Below are positions 6,589 through 15,830 of a DNA stretch of 28,642 nucleotides, piece by piece. The notes under the pieces were generated by a model. It ran no database searches, had not been told where the DNA came from, and was given only the letters and a program-made list of their open reading frames with translations. The stretch spans positions 1 through 28,642 of the forward strand of contig JBAQNA010000031.1 in the NCBI GenBank assembly GCA_049303335.1. Reading direction: 5' to 3'. Position 1 is the stretch's first letter; each line of letters opens with the position of its first letter. A program made the position numbers and the translations under genes. This stretch comes from DAIDAN01 sp049303335 (GTDB lineage Archaea > Aenigmatarchaeota > Aenigmatarchaeia > Aenigmatarchaeales > DAIDAN01).

Positions 6589-9500
6589 TCACTCTCCGAC
6601 ATTTATCTTCGGGTAGATTCCCATAGTCTTCAGCTCGTCGAGCATCAGCTTGAACGCGTAGGCCATCTCGACCTCCGTCATCTCGGACTCCTTGCAAGAG
6701 GGGCACATGTACTTGTTCTTGACCTTGTCGAAATACGCGATAAGCCCGCAGTCCTTGCAAACCGCGACCGTTGTCTTGTCCGAGGAAAACCTTTCCTTCA
6801 GCGCGAGCACGGCGCCGTGCGCGATCAGCACGTCCTTTTCCATTTCTCCGAGACGCAAGCCTCCCTCCTTCGCGCGCCCTTCTGTCGGCTGTTTCGTGAG
6901 CAGCGCAACCGGACCGCGCGAGCGCGACTGTATCTTGTTCGCGACCATATGGAAAAGCTTCATGTAGTAAATTATTCCCGTGAAAATCTCGATGTCCATT
7001 TTTTCGCCTGTCGTTCCAGAGTACATTATTTCCTTCCCGTCGCTTCTGAAGCCGAGCTCGTGCAGCTTGCCGCGGAGTTCGTCCTCGCCGAGATTCGAGA
7101 ACGCGGAGGCGTTCACCTTTTTTCCGGACAAAGCGGAAACTTTTCCTGCAAGCGTTTCCAAAAGCTGGCCGATAGTCTGCCTCGAAGGCAAGCTGTGAGG
7201 ATTGAAAAGAATGTCGGGTATTATACCGCTCGATGTGAAAGGCATATCCTCCTCGCTGACCATCAAGCCGATGACTCCTTTTTGCCCGTGCCTTGACGCA
7301 AACTTGTCTCCGATTTCAGGAATGCGCTGGTCCCTTACGGACACTTTCACGAGCCTATTTCCGTTCACTGTCTCCGTCAGGAAAATCCTGTCAGCGTTTC
7401 CCCGCTCGCCGTTCCTTACGGTCACCGAGGTTTCCCTCCTGTTCGCTATTCCAGTCATGAGTTCCGCTGTCGAGGACAGGAACCGCAAAGGCGACGTCCT
7501 CGCTACAAGAACGGAATTTCCAGTCACCGGAGTTTCCGGATTTATTATTCCGTCCTCTCCCAGATTTTTGTAAGCGTCCTCGCTGCGGTAGCCGCGCACT
7601 TCCTTGTCCGGTATAGCCACAGTGTCCTCCTGTCCTCCCCAATACCTTTTTTCCTCGCATCCGTAAAAGCGGAAAAAGTCTGACCTGAAAAGACCGCGGT
7701 CCACGGAAGACTTGTTTACAACAACAGCGTCCTGCATATTGTAGCCGTGATGAGTGATAATTGCTATGACCACGTTCTGGCCCGCCGGGTGCGTCAGAAG
7801 GTTCATCGATTCGGTTGAGAACGATTCTACTATCGGCGATTGCGGATAAATCAGCAAGTCCGATTTTGTGTCGCTGCGCATCGCGAAGTTCGAGCCGAAA
7901 AGACCGATGGCTTGCTTTGCCATTTTCGCGCCGTAGTTGACCCTGTCTCCTCTGTTATGTTCAGGGAACGGGATTGTTGAAGCCGACAAGCCGAGCATCG
8001 CGAAAGGCGATATTTCAAGGTGAGTGTATTTCGGGCCGAGCACGTCCTCGTCAACCGCCACTACCGCGTTCTCCTCCTCTTCCGCGTCAATGTATTCCAT
8101 CAGTCCGGCCTTCATGAGATCGTTCCACGAAAGTTCGCCGGTTTTTATTTTGTTGATGTGCTCCGCCTTCAGCCTCGGCACGCCGTTCTCCACGATTATG
8201 AGCGGCCTTCGCACCCTCCCCGCGTCAACGTTGATGTTCACCTCGTTCAGATGCGGATGATAAACAACATTGATGTCCGAACTGATCAATCCGCTTCTCC
8301 TCCTGTTCTTCAGGTCCGCGACAAACTTTTCCGGATTCTCGCAGTTCCCGCAGAAAGCCCCGTCAACGTAAACCGCGGAATAAGGAACTGTTTTGGAATT
8401 TCCCGCGTCATTCATTTTCTCTTTTGCGGAACTTTTCTCGGGGGTTTCGAGCTTCAATGCGGAAATGAGTTTTGCCTTTTCGGTCTCGGACATCCCGAAC
8501 GTTATCTGCGCAAGCGTTGCGAGAGTCTTTCTCAATCCGATTGTGGGACCTTCAGGCGTCTCCGCAGGGCAGAGCCTGCCGAACTGGGTGGGATGAAGCT
8601 CCCTTGCCTCGAAATGCTCGTGCGTGGAAGTCAGCGGCGATATCACGTTTCGCAAATGCGACAGTGATGATATGATATTTTCCCTGTCAAGCCTCTGCGA
8701 CACTCCTGTCCTGCCGCCGACCCACGAGCCTGTTGCCATCGCGGAAGTCAGCTGGTTCGTGACAACATTTGACTCTACTATGGTCTGCACGGACGGAAGC
8801 TTGCCGCGTTTCGCGAGCTTCTGGTAATTGTAGCTTACCCTCGCTATCAATCCCCACTTGCCGATTACTATCGACCTGAAAAGAAGCTTGAGAAGGTCTC
8901 CGGACATTCTCACCCTCTTGTTTCCGTAATGGTCCAGATCGTCCTCGGGTATCTTGTTAAGAGAAAGAAGAATCAGCTTCTGCAAAACTTTCGCGAAATA
9001 GCGCGCCTTTTCCGGGCGGTTCTTGGCGTCCTGCCCGAAATGCGGAAAGAAATATTTGTTGACGACCTGGTCAACCCTGTCCTTGACGTATTCCTTCTGC
9101 ATAACCTTCATGTGCTTGCCTATGTATTCGACAGCGTCGTTTTTCGTGGCAACGTCCACGGCATAAAGGTTCGCATAAACCTCGTTCGCCACAGCCTCCT
9201 TCTGGTCTTCCGGCAGGCCCGCGGTTATCGCGTCCGTTATTTCCTTGTCCGTTTCGATTCCCAAGACCTTCAGCAAGACCAACGGGGGAAGTTTCTTTAT
9301 GTTCGCAAAGCTTATCAGAATCGAGCCGTCCTCCTTTCTCTCAAGATTGTGCTGCTGCACAAATCCGTTCCTCTCGGAGTTGACCCTTATCGAGGACAGC
9401 CCCTCGCTCTTCTCGAGAATCATCTTGTTGTGCGCTATCTCCTCTATCAGCACGAGCACGCGCTCGTTGCCGTTCACTATGAAATATCCGCCCAAGTCGT

Positions 9501-9924
9501 CCGGGTCCTCGCCCGCGGCTTCTATCTCTTCCACGGACATTCTGGAAAGCGGACAGTATTTCGACTTTACCAGAATAGGAAGTTCGCCAATCTGGACTTC
9601 AACCATTCCATATTCCCTCTTGTTCACGACGGGCGTCATCTCGACGATAATCGGCGCAGAATAAGTCATGTCGCGAAGCCTTGCCTCGAGCGGCAGGATT
9701 TTTCTTATCGAGCCGTCCGCTTCCTTTAGCGAGGGCTCGCCCACCCTTACTTTTCCCAGCCGTATCACGAGCTCGCCGACTTCAGGCACTTCGGGCTTTA
9801 TCTCCTTTATCTCGTCTATTATGTCCTGCAGCCTGTTGTCGACAAAATCGTTGAAGCTGTCTATCTGGAACTTCACGAACCCGACGTCCTTTGCAAACGA
9901 CTGCAGCAACGGCTTGAACTCCAC
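6589..9924 (-). CDS. rpoB: DNA-directed RNA polymerase subunit B (Rpo2), unsplit
   Basis: This 1111-aa protein is the second-largest RNA polymerase subunit in a single chain; many methanogens and halophiles split it into B'' and B'. Landmarks are RLDRENIISSLSHLR and RELHPTQFGRLCPAETPEG (fork/rifampicin-pocket region), HHGYNMQDAVVVNKSS (about 725-740), GDKFASRHGQKGVIGLM (about 870-886), and a C-terminal zinc ribbon with CKDCG and CPSC (about 1055-1078). The start is GTG, with GGTGAG three bases before it. It follows rpoH after a 214-base gap that holds a possible internal TATA element around 10003-10010, so rpoB may have a promoter of its own. Confidence 0.98.
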   Translation of the reverse strand: MEFKPLLQSFAKDVGFVKFQIDSFNDFVDNRLQDIIDEIKEIKPEVPEVGELVIRLGKVRVGEPSLKEADGSIRKILPLEARLRDMTYSAPIIVEMTPVVNKREYGMVEVQIGELPILVKSKYCPLSRMSVEEIEAAGEDPDDLGGYFIVNGNERVLVLIEEIAHNKMILEKSEGLSSIRVNSERNGFVQQHNLERKEDGSILISFANIKKLPPLVLLKVLGIETDKEITDAITAGLPEDQKEAVANEVYANLYAVDVATKNDAVEYIGKHMKVMQKEYVKDRVDQVVNKYFFPHFGQDAKNRPEKARYFAKVLQKLILLSLNKIPEDDLDHYGNKRVRMSGDLLKLLFRSIVIGKWGLIARVSYNYQKLAKRGKLPSVQTIVESNVVTNQLTSAMATGSWVGGRTGVSQRLDRENIISSLSHLRNVISPLTSTHEHFEARELHPTQFGRLCPAETPEGPTIGLRKTLATLAQITFGMSETEKAKLISALKLETPEKSSAKEKMNDAGNSKTVPYSAVYVDGAFCGNCENPEKFVADLKNRRRSGLISSDINVVYHPHLNEVNINVDAGRVRRPLIIVENGVPRLKAEHINKIKTGELSWNDLMKAGLMEYIDAEEEENAVVAVDEDVLGPKYTHLEISPFAMLGLSASTIPFPEHNRGDRVNYGAKMAKQAIGLFGSNFAMRSDTKSDLLIYPQSPIVESFSTESMNLLTHPAGQNVVIAIITHHGYNMQDAVVVNKSSVDRGLFRSDFFRFYGCEEKRYWGGQEDTVAIPDKEVRGYRSEDAYKNLGEDGIINPETPVTGNSVLVARTSPLRFLSSTAELMTGIANRRETSVTVRNGERGNADRIFLTETVNGNRLVKVSVRDQRIPEIGDKFASRHGQKGVIGLMVSEEDMPFTSSGIIPDILFNPHSLPSRQTIGQLLETLAGKVSALSGKKVNASAFSNLGEDELRGKLHELGFRSDGKEIMYSGTTGEKMDIEIFTGIIYYMKLFHMVANKIQSRSRGPVALLTKQPTEGRAKEGGLRLGEMEKDVLIAHGAVLALKERFSSDKTTVAVCKDCGLIAYFDKVKNKYMCPSCKESEMTEVEMAYAFKLMLDELKTMGIYPKINVGE

Positions 9925-10138
9925 ATTCTCACCAAAAATTATTTTTTTCCGACCGGCTATTTCGCACGCTTCATTTTCGCGCCCGCCAAATCCGAATTTC
10001 CCAATATTTATTTCGGACTTTGCCGCAAACTTATTTTACGGCAGCAATTCTTAATTACTTTCAAATCACAATAGTCGCACACTCATTTCTTATCGATAAT
10101 AATGATTATGTTAAATTATCAAACTTCATAAAAATTTC

Positions 10139-10387
10139 TCACGCCACAACAAGCCGGTAATAAACCGCGACTCCCGCGGAAAGGCTCTTCCTCGTTATTT
10201 CCAGGACATCCCCGATTTTCGCGTCCATCCCTTTTACAACGGGATCTGCGCTGAGAATTTTCGGCAGCTGCCTCGCTGTAATGTCAAGCTTTTCCAGAAG
10301 CTTATCCCTCTCCCCGTCGGGAAGTATCCTCTGTTCGGGCACCAACTCGTGTTTCAGAACATTAATTTCTTTTTCATTTTCAGCCAA
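10139..10387 (-). CDS. rpoH: DNA-directed RNA polymerase subunit H (Rpo5)
   Basis: This is the archaeal homologue of the C-terminal domain of eukaryotic Rpb5. The family core is clear: VLKHELVPEQRIL, then ITARQLPKILSADPVVK and KIGDVLEITRKS followed by AGVAVYYRLVV at the C-terminus. A longer frame opens at a TTG at 10423, but a strong GGTGAT (10391-10396) sits three bases before a second TTG at 10387. Starting there gives 82 aa, the normal length for this subunit. It is the first gene of the polymerase operon, upstream of rpoB. Confidence 0.95.
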   Translation of the reverse strand: MAENEKEINVLKHELVPEQRILPDGERDKLLEKLDITARQLPKILSADPVVKGMDAKIGDVLEITRKSLSAGVAVYYRLVVA

Positions 10388-10390
10388 TTC

Positions 10391-10396
10391 ATCACC
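10391..10396 (-). promoter_or_regulatory. Ribosome-binding site deciding the rpoH start
   Basis: On the minus strand the bases read GGTGAT, then GAA, then the TTG start of rpoH. The same element and spacing (GGTGAG-AAT-GTG) precede rpoB, and GGTGAC-TTT-ATG precedes the gene at 19079. This supports the internal TTG rather than the more distal TTG at 10423. Confidence 0.7.
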
Positions 10397-10468
10397 AAGG
10401 CGCTTTTTGCTCGAATGTCCCAAAAATAGAAACGCAATATGCAGCAGAACAATATTGTTTTTTATACC

Positions 10469-10477
10469 TATTTAAGC
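10469..10477 (-). promoter_or_regulatory. Candidate TATA box of the rpo operon
   Basis: On the minus strand the bases read GCTTAAATA, close to the archaeal TATA consensus. Transcription would start about 25 bases downstream, near 10445, giving an untranslated leader of about 55 bases before the TTG at 10387. No clear BRE purine run is distinguishable. This is the only good candidate between rpoH and the surface-protein gene on this strand. Confidence 0.45.
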
Positions 10478-10632
10478 TTTACGGTTATTGCCGTATATCC
10501 AAGGCATCGGTTTTAAATATAAGTTATGCGAAATAATAAAGCTATAAAGATGCGAACCGCGCGGCTAAAACTAATTTCTGCGGGTTTCATTTTATGATGC
10601 GCTTTCGGCCAACGAAGCAAGAACCTTACGAT

Positions 10633-13600
10633 TCATTTTTTCTTCTTGTCTGACTTTTCCTTTTTCATTTCCATAAAGAGCACGCCTCCGAGTATGGCAA
10701 CTATCGCAATCACCATATAAACGATTGTCATATTAAGCGGAGTTCCGGCAGACTGCTGCTGTTGAGGAATTTCCTGCAATGGCTGCTGAGGCTGCATCGG
10801 CTGTTCAGGCGCAACAGGAGTTACAACATTCTTGTCCGCGGCAACCGCAAAGACCGAGAAGCCGGGCGAGTCAGCGCTGTAGTAAGCGTAAGATGTATCT
10901 TCCGAAGTCATTGACGTGTTAAGGCTGTCCCATTGCGCTGTGTATCTTTTCATGACAATCTGCAGAGCGCTGAAGTTATTCGCGCTCAGCCAGCTCTTTT
11001 CAATCTTGAATCTTATTTTTGCCTTTTCAATATCCTTGTCCGCAAGATTTTCCTTGCTGATGTTCATAAATTTGTATACCATTCCGTTTGTTGAAACAGC
11101 TTCCTGTGTTATCGAAGCTGGTTTTCCGGCAAGCTTTTCAACAGTTATCTTGACATCCGTGGCAATATTCTTCACGGAAATATCTATCTGCGTCAAGCCC
11201 GTGTTCGTGCCAGTCAGCTCAGACTCCGTTATAGTCCTCGCCGCGTACGGGGCAATTGAAGTGAAAGTTTTCGTCACCTTGCCTGTCGCCACATCGGAGA
11301 CTGTTGTTGAAGATGAGCCAGACGAAGTTGTTGCTGCGGCGGCGGCGGCTGCCGCAGGCACATTATAAGACACACTGACTGCGTGCGTTCCCGAGCCGAG
11401 GTTAAGTATGATGCTGCCTGTCCTGTAAGAGCTGGTGTTCAGAACACTTCCGTCAACCATTACTGTCTTTGAGCAGTTGCTGAAATCGGAACCGCAGTTC
11501 GCGGCGTTGAAGCCCGGCAATTGCGTATCGCCCAGCTTAATCTCTCCCGCAGATGCGGTTGATATTGAAGCATTATACTGGTTCGTGGAGCCTGCGGCAC
11601 CTGTGGCGCGCTTTATTTCATTAAGTATGCTGACGTTCAGGGTTGCCGTCAGGTTAAGCGTCACGTTGGATTTTGGATCATTAGGCAGCCAACCGTTTAT
11701 GGCTGTGAGGTTGAAATCAAACTCCTGGAAGCAGATTGTTATATTCTTTCCGTTTGCAGGCGAACCTGAGAAGTTCTCTGTCACGTTATTGCACGAGGTT
11801 GTCCTGTTGACAAAGAAGCTTGATGGATTCGTAACATTGTATGTTAACGTCGTAGCATTCCATAAAACTGTCTCGTTCGCTATCATCATCCAAACTTTGC
11901 CTGTTGAAGTGTTGACATCACCCGAAGCGGAGGCATTGACTGCATCGGCGACAGCCGCATTTATCGTATCGTTCAACTGCCATAACTGGAATCCGCTTCC
12001 CATATTTGCAGTCATATTAACGTCTGAAGTTGAGCTATTATCCCATAAAGTCACGTTCTTCGGATAGAGGAAGTGTATCATCAAATCGCTTCCCGCGGCT
12101 GTCGTGAAATTGCTCAAGCTGTTGTTGACCTTTACAACGAAAGTGATTGTGGATGCCGTTCCTGGCGAAGGCGGCGTCTGCCCCGGTCCCGGTATGAATC
12201 CTCCCAGGAAAGTCTGGTTAACAAGATATACAGGCGAGTACATTCCTTCTGTTTGGCGCCCAGCCAACGCGAACAAAACGCTCAAGGAGGGATTTGTTAC
12301 ATTTTCATTTGACACGGTAAAGTTCATTTCATTGGTTGAATAATCATATGAAAGGTTCTGGTTGCACGGGAACGCCATTGAAACATTATAGAAATTCACT
12401 CTTGCGTTGCTTCCCGGTCCTATGTTACTTTGATTCAGATACGGACCGCAGGTTGTGCCATTGTAAGTATAATACAATGTATTGAATGTCGGTCTCAAGA
12501 TTGTTCTTGTAACGCTTCCTCCCTGGAATGAATCAGTGTCCTGAACTGACCAAGCAGGCATCAGCGGCGTTTCCGCGCCTGAAAGCAGAGTCTGACCGCT
12601 TCTGATAATGCGCGGCGTTATTGATACTCCAAAAGTTTGATTGTACGCCTGTGTAGCAAAAGACACATTTACCGTGAAGTTATATGCAAGCATTTCTATC
12701 GCGGACGGGTTTGCGAAGAACGGAACATCATAATACATCGCATCCGCGTATGCGTCCGAGCTTGGCAGATACGCCTGCTTTGATGTCATATTGAATTTTA
12801 CCATTGGTACCCAGCTGTAATATTTTGCCCTCTGGTTTCCCCAGTTCAAGATGTTTACGGATGTTATGTTCGAGGCGTTCCCGTAAGCCTTCACAAGCGG
12901 GCGCAGGTTGTAGAACGGCTCGCTGTAACCGTAGAAAACGAAATTTTGTGTGCCTATGGTCTTGTTGAGATAAGTGGTATTTGTTGTTGTTGGATTAATA
13001 GTATCAGTCATCGGTGCGGTTGCCGAGCCGCTCCAGCTTGAGCAGGCTTGCTTGTTCTCGCCTACAGTACTTTGGTTCCAGTTGCCACATTGCCAAAGCC
13101 CGTCAGGCATGTATCCTCTTCTTGCTATTGCAAATGTAATATTTTGGTAGCTGCTTGTCGCGCGGATGTTTGTATCGTTAAAGGCAAATCCTCCGAGTAT
13201 CGACTTCAGGGAAGGCGAAGCCTTTCCATATAATCCCATAGGAACGAGCTGGATGTCCGCATAAATAGGATCTCCAGTGCCGCTTATCATATTAAGCTTG
13301 TTTATCACGAAAGTTGAATTAAATACTTGGTCTGTTAGGCTTACAACATCAGCCATCGTGACAGTAACGGTATAATTGCATGTGTTGTTTACAGGTATTG
13401 TTGCCACGCCGCCCAGTGCCATGGTGAAATTGACTGTCATATTGGCATGACCGCACCCCGTTTCAGACGCTGTGAAAACCTCTTGCGCAAGGAACTGCGG
13501 CGAAAAAGCTGCAAGAGAATTCAGGTTGCTCACATATCCGGACGAGTTGACGTAAGTGAGGTTCAAGATGAAATTAATTGTCGAGGAGTTGAGAGTGAGA

Positions 13601-14955
13601 TAAAGCGTATAGTTTGAAGCTGAAGCGCTGTAATTCTGTCCTGCGGACACATTTGCATCTATTCTATAGATTCCAAACCCGAGGTTTCTTGTATTTGTTA
13701 CGTTTGTAACATTGTTTGGCGGCGTTACTGTTTGCGGCACTGTTATATTGGTATAAGTGCCTGAGAAATTTGTAAATATCGTAACGCGAACATCATCGCC
13801 GCCTGGGGTGGTGTTTCTGGTTGCATTTATTGTTATGGGAGTTGAGCTTCTCGCGTAAGTCAAGTTTGCAGACACGCCGTTAAGATATAAAAACGCGCCC
13901 ATTGAAGTGTTCTGGGTTATGTTGATGAAGAAGTTCTGCGCATTGGCTGAATAGTTGGCATTGCCTGATGTGTTGGCAACAATGTTATTTATTCCGGCAG
14001 GCAGTGTTGCATTTGTATTATTTTGGGTTATTGTTGTTGTATTGTTCAGATATAGGGTTATTGTTCCTGAATTTAGGAATATGTTATATGCTGTGATGTT
14101 TACATTATTTGGATAAAAGTAGTTTGCCGCTGTCATGTTTGTATTTACAACATTATTTGTTGTATTCATGAACCAAAGCTGGACTTGGTTTGTCGTGTTC
14201 TGGGTTATGTTGATGAAGAAGTCTCTTGCATTAGCCGAGAAGTTTGCGTTTCCGGAAGTATTTGCCACAATCTCGTTTATTCCGGCAGGTATTGTGGCGT
14301 TTGTATAGTTTAAGGAATTTACTGCTGTTGTATTGTTTAGATAAAGGTTTATCTCAATGCCTGAAGTTCCGGGTAATGCTGCATAAATAGAATAGGATGT
14401 AATATTTATTGTGCTTGGATATATATAATATGCTGCGGTTGCGTTTGTATTTAAAAGATTATTTGTAGTATTCATAAACCATAGACTTACTTGGTTTGTT
14501 GTATTAACCGCGACTGTGAAAGAAACATTTGCTGTCTTGTTCCATCTGTTTTGCGTATCATTGGCGTACCATGTGTAGTTGTAAGAGCCTGCAGGCCCGA
14601 GCTGCTCTTGCGTGAAGTTTATAGTCCATAATGCGGTGTTGTTTGAAACCGCTATTGTGGTCGCCTTGGTATAATTCGTCAATGTTCCAACAGCGCTCCC
14701 CAGCATAAAAGTTACATTGCTTATGACTCCAAATCCATTGGTTTCGTTGGTGATGTTTACCTGAAAGCCATAGTTTGATAGTGGACTAAACTGATACGAT
14801 GTATTGGAAGTTGCGTTGAAAAAGAATTGCGGACCGTTGGAATCACCCTGCGCAGCAAGCCCAGGCATCACATAAAATCCCAAAAAGGCGAGAACGAGCG
14901 CAAGAGCCCCGAGAGCAGCGGAAATTTTTGCGGCTCCAATCAATGCTTTTCGCAT
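10633..14955 (-). CDS. Giant sequon-rich surface glycoprotein with PGF-pre-PGF domain
   Basis: This 1440-aa protein is exported and membrane-anchored. It has an N-terminal hydrophobic signal (about residues 8-35). A very long Asn/Thr/Ser-rich ectodomain carries dozens of N-x-S/T glycosylation sequons. About residues 152-350 are two tandem repeats. A run of eight alanines lies near 1200, followed by a Ser/Thr linker and a domain ending SPGFSVFAVA (about 1210-1365), which matches the archaeal PGF-pre-PGF domain. A Pro/Gln-rich stalk, one transmembrane helix (about 1407-1427) and a Lys-rich cytoplasmic tail close the chain. The expected PGF-CTERM sorting signal is absent, so anchoring is by the helix. 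It is probably an S-layer-like or adhesion protein. GTGAT lies five bases ahead of the ATG. Confidence 0.88.
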   Translation of the reverse strand: MRKALIGAAKISAALGALALVLAFLGFYVMPGLAAQGDSNGPQFFFNATSNTSYQFSPLSNYGFQVNITNETNGFGVISNVTFMLGSAVGTLTNYTKATTIAVSNNTALWTINFTQEQLGPAGSYNYTWYANDTQNRWNKTANVSFTVAVNTTNQVSLWFMNTTNNLLNTNATAAYYIYPSTINITSYSIYAALPGTSGIEINLYLNNTTAVNSLNYTNATIPAGINEIVANTSGNANFSANARDFFINITQNTTNQVQLWFMNTTNNVVNTNMTAANYFYPNNVNITAYNIFLNSGTITLYLNNTTTITQNNTNATLPAGINNIVANTSGNANYSANAQNFFINITQNTSMGAFLYLNGVSANLTYARSSTPITINATRNTTPGGDDVRVTIFTNFSGTYTNITVPQTVTPPNNVTNVTNTRNLGFGIYRIDANVSAGQNYSASASNYTLYLTLNSSTINFILNLTYVNSSGYVSNLNSLAAFSPQFLAQEVFTASETGCGHANMTVNFTMALGGVATIPVNNTCNYTVTVTMADVVSLTDQVFNSTFVINKLNMISGTGDPIYADIQLVPMGLYGKASPSLKSILGGFAFNDTNIRATSSYQNITFAIARRGYMPDGLWQCGNWNQSTVGENKQACSSWSGSATAPMTDTINPTTTNTTYLNKTIGTQNFVFYGYSEPFYNLRPLVKAYGNASNITSVNILNWGNQRAKYYSWVPMVKFNMTSKQAYLPSSDAYADAMYYDVPFFANPSAIEMLAYNFTVNVSFATQAYNQTFGVSITPRIIRSGQTLLSGAETPLMPAWSVQDTDSFQGGSVTRTILRPTFNTLYYTYNGTTCGPYLNQSNIGPGSNARVNFYNVSMAFPCNQNLSYDYSTNEMNFTVSNENVTNPSLSVLFALAGRQTEGMYSPVYLVNQTFLGGFIPGPGQTPPSPGTASTITFVVKVNNSLSNFTTAAGSDLMIHFLYPKNVTLWDNSSTSDVNMTANMGSGFQLWQLNDTINAAVADAVNASASGDVNTSTGKVWMMIANETVLWNATTLTYNVTNPSSFFVNRTTSCNNVTENFSGSPANGKNITICFQEFDFNLTAINGWLPNDPKSNVTLNLTATLNVSILNEIKRATGAAGSTNQYNASISTASAGEIKLGDTQLPGFNAANCGSDFSNCSKTVMVDGSVLNTSSYRTGSIILNLGSGTHAVSVSYNVPAAAAAAAATTSSGSSSTTVSDVATGKVTKTFTSIAPYAARTITESELTGTNTGLTQIDISVKNIATDVKITVEKLAGKPASITQEAVSTNGMVYKFMNISKENLADKDIEKAKIRFKIEKSWLSANNFSALQIVMKRYTAQWDSLNTSMTSEDTSYAYYSADSPGFSVFAVAADKNVVTPVAPEQPMQPQQPLQEIPQQQQSAGTPLNMTIVYMVIAIVAILGGVLFMEMKKEKSDKKKK
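13906..14502 (-). repeat. Two tandem repeats within the surface glycoprotein
   Basis: Two in-frame copies of 102 and 96 codons lie at protein residues 152-253 and 254-349. Each starts TNQV(S/Q)LWFMNTTNN, continues through NINITSY/NVNITAY and LYLNNTT, and ends ANTSGNAN(F/Y)SANA then FFINITQNT. The DNA copies remain visibly similar, for example the block around 13908-13933 and its partner 288 bases higher, so the duplication looks fairly recent or is kept similar by recombination. They are probably small beta-sandwich modules (inference). Confidence 0.9.
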
Positions 14956-14974
14956 ATTTTATCACTTCGTTCAG

Positions 14975-15024
14975 GATTAAAAAGAAAATTTTCTTAATCT
15001 TTACTGCAAAAGCCCATATATAAA
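14975..15024 (-). promoter_or_regulatory. Surface-protein promoter with palindrome at predicted start site
   Basis: On the minus strand a strong TATA element (TTTATATA, from 15017-15024) lies about 60 bases above the ATG. Transcription should begin near 14994-14997. A palindrome covers this point: GAAAATTTTC at 14984-14993, extended by GATTAA/TTAATC arms (14975-14980 and 14994-14999) with a three-base bulge. It could be a repressor operator overlapping the start site, or a 5' hairpin in the leader. Confidence 0.6.
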
Positions 15025-15203
15025 TGTTCCGAATATCTTTTCACGACTTTTATGTGAAAACGGATTCAATACGAAATGATTTTACGATACGGATTTGGTT
15101 TGGATTTTACAACATGAAACGAGTTTTGCATTATGGAATTGTTTTTGCAGTCTGGAATGCATATTTTTAAAATTCGGGAAAGATGAATGCGGCGGGAGGC
15201 GAA

Positions 15204-15830
15204 CTAAAAACTGTCGGTCCATATTTCAAAAATCCTGTATCTTATCCTGTTTCTTTTAATGAACCCCAGAATCCTCTTTTTGTTTTCTGCGGGAACTGCG
15301 ATAACGCCTCTTTCCAGTTTTTTTCCTGAAATATCTTCCAGCAGCCCCTTTGAAACAAAGAGTTTTTTCCCGAACTTTTGCCTGTATCCGTAAAGCTCTC
15401 TCCATATCCTGATTTTTTTGTTTCTGTCCATTCTGCTGAAATTCAAGGCAAGCATGGAATAATATTTCACGCCCTTTGGCATTTCCTCAAACTTGCCGTA
15501 TAAAAGTATTCCGACGCTGATAACACTCCTATAAAGTTCCCACTTTTCAAGCTTTCCAATTTCTACAGATATGGGATTTTTTATCCCCTTCAGTTTCCAT
15601 TTTTCATAAGTCTCCGATTTTTCAAAGGCTTTCTGTGTCTTTTTTACAGAAGCCTCAACATCCTTGGCTTTTTCAGTGTCTATGAAAATATCTATATCGC
15701 TCTCGCTGTCAAAATCGCCGCGCGCCACGGAGCCGAACAGGATTATCTTGTCTATGTTTTTTCCTATTTCAGACCTGAGCAGGAAAGAGCAAAAATCCAT
15801 TGCATAGGCTGTCAATTCATGCTTATTCAT
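15204..15830 (-). CDS. Minimal nucleotidyltransferase (MNT), partner of a HEPN protein
   Basis: This 208-aa protein has the DNA-polymerase-beta-type nucleotidyltransferase core: GSVARG at residues 33-38 and SDIDIFI with metal-binding Asp45 and Asp47. The rest (about 110-208) is a basic C-terminal extension, making it longer than the minimal MntA antitoxins. In MNT/HEPN systems the MNT protein usually neutralises the HEPN RNase, in known cases by adding AMP residues to it. The start overlaps the end of the upstream HEPN gene by eight bases, and a GGTG lies eight bases ahead within that gene, indicating translational coupling. The gene order is HEPN first, MNT second. Function is inferred from family and context. 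Confidence 0.8.
   Translation of the reverse strand: MNKHELTAYAMDFCSFLLRSEIGKNIDKIILFGSVARGDFDSESDIDIFIDTEKAKDVEASVKKTQKAFEKSETYEKWKLKGIKNPISVEIGKLEKWELYRSVISVGILLYGKFEEMPKGVKYYSMLALNFSRMDRNKKIRIWRELYGYRQKFGKKLFVSKGLLEDISGKKLERGVIAVPAENKKRILGFIKRNRIRYRIFEIWTDSF

Noticed and set aside
9960..10060. Small inverted repeats in the rpoH-rpoB gap (for example TCCGAA/TTCGGA and TGCCG/CGGCA)
   Set aside because: Stems of only 5-6 bp with 12-14 base loops are expected by chance in this length.
10511..10632. Strong plus-strand TATA-like sequence (TTTTAAATATAAG) that might drive a small RNA ending near the T-run at 10636-10645
   Set aside because: No stable fold, box C/D pair or reading frame could be recognised in the 90 bases downstream; the AT-rich box alone is weak evidence.
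11335..11360. GCN-repeat microsatellite encoding eight alanines
   Set aside because: In-frame linker between ectodomain and PGF-pre-PGF domain; low-complexity linkers are normal in such surface proteins.
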